Source: Lentisphaera araneosa HTCC2155 (GTDB lineage: Bacteria > Verrucomicrobiota > Lentisphaeria > Lentisphaerales > Lentisphaeraceae). From it: DNA of 64,000 nucleotides. Below are positions 33,483 to 40,619 of this stretch, piece by piece. Position 1 is the first letter of the stretch. Each line of letters begins with the position of its first letter. A model generated the notes under the pieces. It was not told the DNA's origin and did not search any database. It saw only the letters and a list, made by a program, of their open reading frames with translations. The DNA is taken from positions 1 to 64,000 of the forward strand of contig NZ_ABCK01000007.1 of NCBI RefSeq assembly GCF_000170755.1, read 5' to 3'. Made by a program: the position numbers and the translations under genes.

Positions 33483-34886
33483 TTATTGTAAGGGCGCAAA
33501 TAGCTGACTCACTTTGGCTAAAAACCTGAGACCTTTATGAATATCTTCATAACCACTGATCTTTACTGAATGCTTGATGTCTTCTTCAAAAGTTTTCAGA
33601 TTTTTTTCGGCAAATTCTTTTGAGTTCACCAAAATACTAATCTCGAAATTAATTCTAAAAGAACGGTTATCTAAGTTCGCCGTTCCGATACTCACTAATT
33701 TTTGATCGACAATTAAGACTTTCTTGTGGATCATTCCCTTCTCATAAAAATAAACATTAATACCCTTTCTCGCCAAATACCTGGCGTATTCATGTGCCGA
33801 TAAGTCTACTAAGTAATTATTATCTGATCGTTTCGGAATAATGAGTCGCACTTGGACTCCTTGTAAATGCGCTGAAATCAGTGCCGATATAATCGCCGCA
33901 TCTGGAGCAAAAAATGGGCTAACCAAGTCCAATGTACTATTTGCCTGATTGATGAGATTTAAATAATAAAGCAAGCAGGTTTCTTTTTCATCGGCCGGTC
34001 CACTTGCAATGGCTAAGGCATCATAGGTATCTGGGTTGTTCTCGTGTTTTGTGAAGTCAAGTTCAGGCAAAGGATCAGTTTTAGCTTTGGCCCACTGATA
34101 ATCCAAGAGGTAAGTGAACTGCAAAGAAGGTCCCATGGGTCCCTGAATCCTAAGGTGAGCATCTCGCCATGAGTCTGTCTTATACGATTCTGCTATATTC
34201 ATGCCACCGGTATAAATAATTTGGCTATCGATAATGACGAGTTTGCGATGATTGCGAAAGTTAATCTGCCCTCTTCGCCCAAATTTAGTCGTTCGAAAAT
34301 AATGAGCCTTTACTCCGGCTTCACGAAGTTTATTCATAAAAGATTTTTTGATATTGAATGAGCCAATGTAATCACAAATTAGATAGACCTCTAAGCCCTG
34401 TTTGGCTTTCTTGATAAGCATTTCCTGGAGCTCTTGACCTACTTCATCATTTCTTATGATGTAATATTCTATAAATATACTTTGTGTAGCGGCGTTTAAA
34501 TCGTCGAAAAGTTTTCTATACTTTTCCTGACCATTATTAATAAGTTCTATCTTATTTCCACTCGTAAAGAAGAATTTAGATATTTTTTCATAAAGACATA
34601 ATTCATTAATTACCACTTTATGATTGGACATTTTGTCACATGCATTTCGCCATAACTTATCTAATGGCTCCCTGCCCTCTTTGTGCGCAATGACGTAACC
34701 ACTAAATTTTCTGGAGCCAAATAGTAAATAGATAGGTACCGCTAAAATCGGCATGAGTATTAAACTTAATATCCATGCCGTTTTACCTTGACTGGTACGA
34801 CCTTTGTATAGTACTTCTATAGCTAATATCGTACCTAGAAAATAGGTCGTTATAAATACGATAATGTGATTAAGGTTTTCGAGCAT
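33483..34886 (-). CDS. cls: Cardiolipin synthase (phospholipase D family)
   Basis: A 467-residue membrane enzyme. Two N-terminal membrane spans (about residues 8-25 and 36-56) precede two HKD motifs, RNHRKLVIIDSQIIYTGGMN and MIHKKVLIVDQKLVSIGTAN. These give the paired PLD active site that joins two phosphatidylglycerols, or PE and PG, into cardiolipin. Length and layout match bacterial ClsA. It starts seven bases after the secretin-like gene, so the two are probably co-transcribed. Confidence 0.93.
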   Translation of the reverse strand: MLENLNHIIVFITTYFLGTILAIEVLYKGRTSQGKTAWILSLILMPILAVPIYLLFGSRKFSGYVIAHKEGREPLDKLWRNACDKMSNHKVVINELCLYEKISKFFFTSGNKIELINNGQEKYRKLFDDLNAATQSIFIEYYIIRNDEVGQELQEMLIKKAKQGLEVYLICDYIGSFNIKKSFMNKLREAGVKAHYFRTTKFGRRGQINFRNHRKLVIIDSQIIYTGGMNIAESYKTDSWRDAHLRIQGPMGPSLQFTYLLDYQWAKAKTDPLPELDFTKHENNPDTYDALAIASGPADEKETCLLYYLNLINQANSTLDLVSPFFAPDAAIISALISAHLQGVQVRLIIPKRSDNNYLVDLSAHEYARYLARKGINVYFYEKGMIHKKVLIVDQKLVSIGTANLDNRSFRINFEISILVNSKEFAEKNLKTFEEDIKHSVKISGYEDIHKGLRFLAKVSQLFAPLQ

Positions 34887-34893
34887 GTCGTCT

Positions 34894-35856
34894 TTACTTT
34901 TGTGGTGGCCCTACTTTTTTAGCCCATGCCGTTAGAGTAAAATCTAGATAATTAGTGCCATCACCTTTAACCATACCCGTAGGGTTAAATAAGCTCGCAA
35001 AAAAGTCATTTGTCGACTTACTCACACCGCCCAAGTTTATGGGACGCCCTTGATAAGCTGTTACTTTGGTATTTAAGGTTTGTACTTCAAACTTATCATA
35101 TCCTCCACCAGGTTTCTTTACTCGAATCATTGGGACAAGTTCAACTTCTATTATCCCATTTCCGCGATATTTCGGCTTTATGTAAAGTTCAGTTCCTACA
35201 TTAGTAGTTCCTCTTAAATGCTCGTTGAGTTGTACAGGTTGTCGTGTTCTGTGGTTGATCCATACATATTGACTCATTGATTTTGTATAGTACGCAGTTT
35301 CTACTGCCCATAGTTTCGCTGGGTACCCACTCATTGTAGTTAAAGTTATTTTTTGAGTTTCATCTGAGCTCTGTTTATGAACACCACCATCAATTCTAAT
35401 ATCTCTTGGTGTTTTGATATCACCATCTTTAATGATGATGGGGCCAGTATTAATAATAATACCCTTTCTTGCTAAACTCTTGGTATTTTTATAGTTTATT
35501 TCTACGTGGATGTTATAAGCTTCTTCCTGACTCTCATTAAGTATCTGAATAACTCGGTTATGCCCCTCTATTTGATCTATAACTAATATTGAATTCATTC
35601 GACTTATATAGGTCGCTTTCCCTTTTTGAGTCAAAGAAATATTGATGAGTTCAGAAAGTTCTGCATAATTTGACATTCCTAAGGAATAACGTTTAACTAG
35701 TGGTTCGGGTTTTAATTCAATTTTCTTCCCATTTATTTCTGCATACTTCTTAGTTGGGACTTCCATGAGTTCATACTTTAATTTGTATCCCTCAGTTTTA
35801 TCCTGAGCAATTAAAGTTCCGATCATTAGAGCAAAACAAATAATAGATTTAAACAT
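34894..35856 (-). CDS. Secretin-like exported protein
   Basis: A 320-residue protein with a signal peptide (FKSIICFALMIGTLIAQ). Residues about 65-110 (ELINISLTQKG, then ISRMNSILVIDQIEGHNRVIQIL) resemble the N1/STN-type folds before secretin barrels. Residues about 200-290 (VGTELYIKPKYRGNGIIEVELVPMI) resemble part of the secretin beta domain (VGxxLxVxPxI...I.L.i.P). It is too short for a full GspD (about 600-700 residues). It may be a small secretin-fold protein or a remnant. No other secretion genes are present. Confidence 0.55.
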   Translation of the reverse strand: MFKSIICFALMIGTLIAQDKTEGYKLKYELMEVPTKKYAEINGKKIELKPEPLVKRYSLGMSNYAELSELINISLTQKGKATYISRMNSILVIDQIEGHNRVIQILNESQEEAYNIHVEINYKNTKSLARKGIIINTGPIIIKDGDIKTPRDIRIDGGVHKQSSDETQKITLTTMSGYPAKLWAVETAYYTKSMSQYVWINHRTRQPVQLNEHLRGTTNVGTELYIKPKYRGNGIIEVELVPMIRVKKPGGGYDKFEVQTLNTKVTAYQGRPINLGGVSKSTNDFFASLFNPTGMVKGDGTNYLDFTLTAWAKKVGPPQK

Positions 35857-35985
35857 AATAGCAGCCTGCTTTTACTTTAATTTTTATAGCTATCTTTATT
35901 ATAGCCTTTTTAGGGAAACGTAAACCATTGGAAATTACTAACTTACGTTTTTAACTATAACAAATCTCTGATTTCCTTTCTAAAG

Positions 35986-36570
35986 TATAACTTTTTTTTG
36001 ATGATATGTAACTTTTTTCTGACTTTATTAGTTTAAATATAACTTTTTTTCACTTTCCCTAATTCGTTGATTTCTATGTATTTACGGATCTAGTCATTTG
36101 TATTGTGTTTATAGTCAATGTTTTGTAACTATCCAAGAAAAAACTACTATAACTTTTTTCTGACTTCTTTAGGGTAATTGGATCTTTTTGAGTTCAAAAT
36201 CCATAAAAAGTATAGGATAACTTTTTTCGGATTGTTGCTCATTAAGTGTAGTTGCTTTTAACTATAACTAATATCGGAGTTTTGGGGCTATTCCTGTGTG
36301 AAAGCTCTTCAATCCTTGCTTAATATCCACCTTTCAAGAGTGTTTTCTTCTTCAAAGGAACCTACTTCCCGTGTAATGATGAGGAAATCCGCACTTGGTT
36401 ATATTTTATTGCATGATGAAAATCAGTAAAAAGTTATATTTAAAGAGTATTTAATTAAGCAACTAAATAATTAATGTATTATTTAGTTATATATATAATA
36501 TTTTCATTATAAATATTTACATATTATTAAATAATTAATGTAAGATTGAAAAAATCAGTAAAAAGTTATA
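35986..36570. repeat. Seven iteron-like 16-bp repeats, TATAACTTTTTTCTGA family
   Basis: Direct copies begin at 35986, 36007, 36038, 36148 and 36216. Two inverted copies, TCAGTAAAAAGTTATA, begin at 36423 and 36555. All share TAAC or GTTA beside an A/T run of six or seven and most end in CTGA or TCAG. Spacing is irregular (21, 31, 110, 68 bp between direct copies), unlike CRISPR. They could be Rep-binding iterons or centromere sites for the RHH partition protein encoded downstream. Confidence 0.88.
36461..36542. promoter_or_regulatory. Palindrome and direct repeat just upstream of parA, probable operator
   Basis: A perfect 11-bp inverted repeat AACTAAATAAT/ATTATTTAGTT with loop TAATGT (36461-36488), and a direct repeat TAAATAATTAATGTA at 36464-36478 and 36528-36542. 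The position, 100-180 bp before the parA start codon, fits an autoregulatory site bound by the RHH protein of the same operon. Confidence 0.6.
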
Positions 36571-36638
36571 GAAGGATCTTGTTTCTCTTATAAATGAGTA
36601 TTAGCTTGAATCAATCTTATAAAAAAAGGAGATCGGCG

Positions 36639-37283
36639 ATGATTATATCAGTATTAAATATTAAAGGTGGTGTCGGTAAGACGACTGTGGCAGTCAACTT
36701 GGCGTGTAGCATTCAGCAAGCAGGGCAAAAGGTTCTTATAATAGATACGGATAGCCAGGGCTCAGCTCTAGCTTGGCAAGGGCAACGCGAACAGAATGAT
36801 GTTATGCTCATTAGTCTGCCCAATGCGGTAGTGCTCCGTAAGCAGGCTTTAAAGCTCTCAGAAGAGTACGATACAGTAATTATTGATGGCTCACCAAATG
36901 TTGATACTTTAGCAGCCGTTAGCATTGCTTTAAGTGATTTAATTTTATTGCCAGTGGGGCCTTCACCTCTTGACATTTGGGCCAGTAGTAAGATGGTGAG
37001 TAAAATCGAAGAGGCTCAAGCAATTAATCCTTCTATTAATGCTGCTTTCTTAGTTAATAAGTTTAATGGAAGAACCTTAATTTCTCAGGAAACTGAAATG
37101 GTTTTAAAAGAGTATCCATTAGAGATGATGGACACAAAACTAGGGAGTAGGGTGGCTTATGCTGATACCATGACTCAAGGCTTGAGTGTATTGGAATGGC
37201 ATGATAAGAAGGCGAAAGAGGAATTGCAGTCACTTCATGAAGAAATAAATCGAAAATGGTTAAGTTTAAAAAAGGTGGTCTAA
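36639..37283 (+). CDS. parA: ParA/ParF-type partition ATPase
   Basis: A 214-residue ParA-family ATPase; ATG 36639 follows AAAAGGAGA and removes a non-conserved leader of 15 residues present in the longer frame at 36594. The deviant Walker A is KGGVGKTTVAVN with both lysines; Walker A' region IIDTDSQGSALAW; Walker B-like TVIIDGSP; DLILLPVGPSPLDIWAS. It lacks the N-terminal HTH of type Ia ParA and has ParF size (about 206), pointing to a type Ib plasmid segregation system. The next gene starts directly after the stop codon and encodes an RHH protein, the usual partner. Confidence 0.9.
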   Translation: MIISVLNIKGGVGKTTVAVNLACSIQQAGQKVLIIDTDSQGSALAWQGQREQNDVMLISLPNAVVLRKQALKLSEEYDTVIIDGSPNVDTLAAVSIALSDLILLPVGPSPLDIWASSKMVSKIEEAQAINPSINAAFLVNKFNGRTLISQETEMVLKEYPLEMMDTKLGSRVAYADTMTQGLSVLEWHDKKAKEELQSLHEEINRKWLSLKKVV

Positions 37284-37658
37284 ATGGCTGGATCAAAAAG
37301 AAAGCCGCTTTCATTAGCAGGCGTTAGAAGTGAGGAAGAAGTAGATAAAGTTTTGTCTAATCTGAGCAACTCTAAAAGTGAACTAGAAAATATTGTCAAC
37401 TTGAGTGCCAAGAGCGAAAGTCATAAGAAAGAGCAGAGTAAAGAGCGAGTGACTTTTTATTTATCTTCAGACGTACTAGAAGAACTAGAAAATACTTACG
37501 ATGAAATCAGGCGATCAATGCCATATAAGTTCAAGACTAAGATCAAGAAGTCCCACTTAGTGGAATTTGCTATGGAACGTTTATTAGAAGATCATAACAA
37601 GAATGGGCGTGATAGTTCATTAGGAAGAATGGTCGAGTCGGTTAAGCGCGGCGAGTAA
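37284..37658 (+). CDS. Ribbon-helix-helix partition protein (ParG-like)
   Basis: A 124-residue protein whose ATG touches the parA stop codon. Residues 1-50 are polar and probably flexible (SKRKPLSLAGVRSEEEVDKV), as in ParG-type proteins where the tail stimulates the ATPase. Residues about 52-110 form an RHH fold: strand ERVTFYLSSD, helix A DVLEELENTYDEIRRSM, helix B KKSHLVEFAMERLLED. It should bind the repeats upstream of parA as centromere-binding protein and repressor. It is longer than ParG (76 residues). Alternative: a CopG-like regulator. Followed by a strong terminator. Confidence 0.8.
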   Translation: MAGSKRKPLSLAGVRSEEEVDKVLSNLSNSKSELENIVNLSAKSESHKKEQSKERVTFYLSSDVLEELENTYDEIRRSMPYKFKTKIKKSHLVEFAMERLLEDHNKNGRDSSLGRMVESVKRGE

Positions 37659-37669
37659 GGGAGTTTAAA

Positions 37670-37707
37670 AAAACAGCCCCCAAGTAGAGATACTTGGGGG
37701 CTGTTTT
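37670..37707 (+). terminator. Strong intrinsic terminator of the par operon
   Basis: A perfect 17-bp stem AAAACAGCCCCCAAGTA/TACTTGGGGGCTGTTTT with a GAGA loop, ending in a T run, 12 bases past the RHH gene. It works on both strands in principle. Confidence 0.97.
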
Positions 37708-37724
37708 GGTTTAATGAATAAGTA

Positions 37725-39606
37725 GTGCCTGACCGAAATGAACCTAAGTCTTTTAAGTATAATAATTTATAAGGAAAATAAGTTGTGAGTTTTTCTAGAA
37801 AACAGTATTAAAGCACCCTATAAAACTTTTGTTTAAATGTATAGTACTTCATCATAAACTACTTTTATCCAATAGGATACAGATAAAATAAAAGAACCCA
37901 AGGTGTCATATAGCATGCGTAATTTTACAAGTACACAAGCAGAATTAGGAGAAAACCCACTTCTCGGAGTCACGCCAATTGAACAAGTGAGACTCGACAC
38001 ATACTGCCGTGATGAAATAACCAAAACTCTTCGTGGTTTACAAGAAATTTATCGAAACAAAGTTTTACTCAAAGAAATCCAAGATGTTTTGTCTGAATTA
38101 GTTCCTAAAGGAACATCCTGGAATGATGGACGTAAAGGAATGGATCTCTGGGTTATTTTTGTTTTAGGCACTTTGCGTTTGAGCTGTAATTGGGATTATG
38201 ACAAGCTCAAAAGTTGCTATGATTATCATCACAAAATTCGGGAGATCTGTGGAGTTGATCTTTTTTGTGATGTCGACATAGTTACAGGACGCCAAACAAT
38301 ACACGATAACGTTAGCCTTTTTACAAAAGAAATTGCCAATAAAATTAGTAAGCTCGTAGTTGCTTTCAGCCATGAATTACTTTTCCCAGAAGAACGAGAA
38401 TTACATAGTCGTTGCGATTCTTTTGTTTTTGAAACGAATGTTCATTTCCCCACTGATTTGAATCTATTAAAAGATTCTGTACGCAAAGTATTGAGCATCG
38501 GAGGCAAATTGGCTTCATCTTTGAAAATCACTGGCTGGCGTGAAGTAAAAAGCCAGCAAAAGAAATTCCATAGCCTTTATAATAAACTGAGCAAGATGCG
38601 TCACTCTAACTCGAAGAAAGAAGAGCGAAAGGAAAAACGTCGCTTAGAAATAGAGGAGATAATTAAGGATTACCTTAGTGTGGCTCGAGCTCATTTACTC
38701 AAAGCAAGAACTCTCCAGAATTCTTTAGATGAAGAGTGTCCCAAGCTTCAGTTAAACATGGATTACACGGACTTATTCATTAAGCAAATAAGTCGTAGAG
38801 TTCTTAATGGAGAGACTATTTCACCCGATGAAAAGGTGTATTCGATTTTTGAACCTCACACAGAATGGATATGCAAAGGAAAAGCTGGGATTCGTCAGGA
38901 ACTTGGCGTGAAGGTATGTGTAGTTGAAGATCAGTTTGGCTTTATTCTCGACCATAGGATCATGAAGGGCGAGCAGGATAAAGACGTGGCGGTTGAAATG
39001 GTTCGTAAAAGTAAGGAGCTGTACCCTGGGCTGACATCGATGAGTTTTGATAAGGGTTTTTATTCAAAGGTAGATAAGGATGGTCAAAATAATCACTCCC
39101 GCATTGAAGCATTAGAGGTAAGAGCTCACCTCCCTGTAAAAGGTCGCCGAAATAAAGCTGCTCAAGAGCGTGAACGTAAGGAGGCCTTTGTCGTCGCTCG
39201 CAAACAACACCCCGCAGTTGAATCAGCTATTAACGCTCTTGAAAGTCATGGTTTTGACCGATGCCCTGATAAGGGTACTCCTAATTTCGAACGTTATGCC
39301 GCTATGGCGATAAGTGCCAGTAATATCCATCATCTTGGTGCTATCATCATGGCCAGATAAATCAAAGTCCTACGTAGAAAAAGAAAAAGCGCTTAAAGCT
39401 CTTCATAATAATAAAAACGCCATTCACGGCGTACTTTCTCCTGCCTTGACTTAGTGAATAAATAGAAAAAAGCCTTTGTTCTGACGCCTAGGCCTTAAAA
39501 AAATGATAATACTATGACTGCACGACACGTATAGCCATATTTTGAATTTTTATATTAACTTAAAATCATCAACAAACTCATAAACACTGGGTTTTCGGTC
39601 ACGCAC
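37725..39606 (+). mobile_element. Complete insertion sequence (ISNCY-type), with 14-bp TIRs and 6-bp TSD
   Basis: A 1,882-bp element. Left end GTGCCTGACCGAAA and the reverse complement of the right end GTGCGTGACCGAAA match at 13 of 14 bases. Both sides are flanked by TAAGTA (37719-37724 and 39607-39612), a perfect 6-bp target duplication. One intact transposase gene fills the element, followed by about 245 bases without a gene that include a short hairpin (ACGCC/GGCGT near 39416). It inserted between the par operon terminator and a convergent chromosomal gene. Confidence 0.93.
37915..39360 (+). CDS. ISNCY-family transposase
   Basis: A 481-residue transposase; ATG 37915 is used (AAGGTG upstream), with a GTG at 37903 as alternative. 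The N-terminal half is helical (GRKGMDLWVIFVLGTLRLSCNWDYDKL, in parts). The catalytic RNase H-like half has YSIFEPHTEWICKGKAGIRQE preceded by the acidic NMDYTDLF, then SMSFDKGFYSKVDKD as a likely second Asp and a C-terminal ANIHHL-like end (ISASNIHHLGAI). This arrangement is that of the large ISNCY transposases (DDE). The frame is intact. Confidence 0.85.
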   Translation: MRNFTSTQAELGENPLLGVTPIEQVRLDTYCRDEITKTLRGLQEIYRNKVLLKEIQDVLSELVPKGTSWNDGRKGMDLWVIFVLGTLRLSCNWDYDKLKSCYDYHHKIREICGVDLFCDVDIVTGRQTIHDNVSLFTKEIANKISKLVVAFSHELLFPEERELHSRCDSFVFETNVHFPTDLNLLKDSVRKVLSIGGKLASSLKITGWREVKSQQKKFHSLYNKLSKMRHSNSKKEERKEKRRLEIEEIIKDYLSVARAHLLKARTLQNSLDEECPKLQLNMDYTDLFIKQISRRVLNGETISPDEKVYSIFEPHTEWICKGKAGIRQELGVKVCVVEDQFGFILDHRIMKGEQDKDVAVEMVRKSKELYPGLTSMSFDKGFYSKVDKDGQNNHSRIEALEVRAHLPVKGRRNKAAQERERKEAFVVARKQHPAVESAINALESHGFDRCPDKGTPNFERYAAMAISASNIHHLGAIIMAR

Positions 39607-39640
39607 TAAGTAAATAATTAATTAACAAAGTCAATAATTG

Positions 39641-39925
39641 TTAACCTAAGTCTTTGAAACGCTGGAGAAAATCTTGGTCAAAGGAACTTGGGTTGGAAAC
39701 TATAAGGTCGGATTCCCTAAAATTGAGAGAAAAAACGAGGCGGTATATGTCGACTTTTTTTGATGGATTATAGCGAATGCGTACTTTGAGAAGACCTTCT
39801 TGAAGTGCTCGAGAAGTGGTGGTTTGTGACCAGCCATAAGAGTGGGCATTTGAAATGAGTTTTTCTTCAATCATATGCACTTGTCGTTTTTTACTATGAT
39901 AATGATCTGGATCTTTTAGCTTCAT
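39641..39925 (-). CDS. Small protein of unknown function
   Basis: A 94-residue basic protein from ATG 39925; a TTG at 39958 is the only upstream alternative and no good ribosome site is seen. Visible features are a charged N terminus (DPDHYHSKKRQVHMIEEKL) and a central stretch GWSQTTTSRALQEGLLKVRIRYNP that could be a small DNA-binding or beta domain. No family recognised. It follows the exonuclease gene on the same strand and may be the third gene of that operon. The IS element lies just downstream. Confidence 0.55.
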   Translation of the reverse strand: MKLKDPDHYHSKKRQVHMIEEKLISNAHSYGWSQTTTSRALQEGLLKVRIRYNPSKKVDIYRLVFSLNFRESDLIVSNPSSFDQDFLQRFKDLG

Positions 39926-39986
39926 AATTTTGTTTTGTTTGTTGAATAAATATAACAAGTCAAAAATTAAAAAGCAAAAAAACTCT

Positions 39987-40619
39987 TTAAGAACGCGATT
40001 TAAGGCTAAGCAGCGACTGTAGGGAAACTAATTGTTTTTTTCGTAACTCAGAGAGAATTTTTAAAAAAAGGCAGGCCGTTGAAGTGGCATCGCCAAGAGC
40101 ATTATGAGCTTCAAAACTTGGTAGATTATAAAAGTCACAGAGTTCGTTGAGTTGGATGGAAGAGGGGCATGGTTGAAGTGTTTTAACTAGAAGCCGAGTA
40201 TCTAAATGAGGGTACAAGAAGGGGAGGGGCATGACTGGATTTAAGAAGGATAAGTCAATATCAAAGAAGTGACCGACGGGGATACAGTTTTGACAAAAAT
40301 CACTGAATTCTTTTAAGACTGCTATTTGATCGGAACCTGTTGAGATTTGTTCGTGATTCAAGCGGTGAATCAGAATCGTCTCATCTCGAAGCTTCTGTTT
40401 TTCTTGGAAGATAACACGGTAAAAACTTTCCTGGCTTTGAATGCGTCCTTGGCTAATTTTTACAGCTGCAATTGAAAGTAATTTATCTTGTTTGGGTTTG
40501 AGTCCAGTCATTTCGCAATCGATGACGACATAATCCAGTTTGCTCGCATCATGATCCAACATTTCTTCGGGAAAAGAAGCGGAAGCAGGTTTTGTAAAAA
40601 TGTCTGTTAAAAAACTCAC
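39987..40619 (-). CDS. DnaQ-like 3'-5' exonuclease
   Basis: A 210-residue DEDD exonuclease. Exo I: YVVIDCEMTGLKPKQDKLLSIAA region, with Asp and Glu in VIDCEMTG; Exo II: GHFFDIDLSFL; Exo III: SFEAHNALGDATSTACLFL with the His and Asp of the DEDDh type. It resembles the DNA polymerase III epsilon subunit but is a stand-alone nuclease. The ATG overlaps the stop codon of the upstream CBS/DUF294 gene (ATGA). Such pairs occur widely in proteobacteria and other phyla; the RNA or DNA substrate is unknown. Confidence 0.88.
   Translation of the reverse strand: MSFLTDIFTKPASASFPEEMLDHDASKLDYVVIDCEMTGLKPKQDKLLSIAAVKISQGRIQSQESFYRVIFQEKQKLRDETILIHRLNHEQISTGSDQIAVLKEFSDFCQNCIPVGHFFDIDLSFLNPVMPLPFLYPHLDTRLLVKTLQPCPSSIQLNELCDFYNLPSFEAHNALGDATSTACLFLKILSELRKKQLVSLQSLLSLKSRS

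Larger units (their letters stand above)
35857..36638. other. 780-bp gene-free AT-rich region upstream of parA
   Basis: No credible reading frame is present. The region holds seven dispersed 16-bp repeats, a perfect palindrome and a direct-repeat pair, all described separately. Base composition is visibly lower in GC than in the genes to the left. The layout is typical of a plasmid origin or centromere region. Confidence 0.8.

Noticed and set aside
35986-36570. The repeats upstream of parA as a CRISPR array
   Set aside because: Spacing is irregular, repeats are only 16 bp, two are inverted and no cas genes are present.
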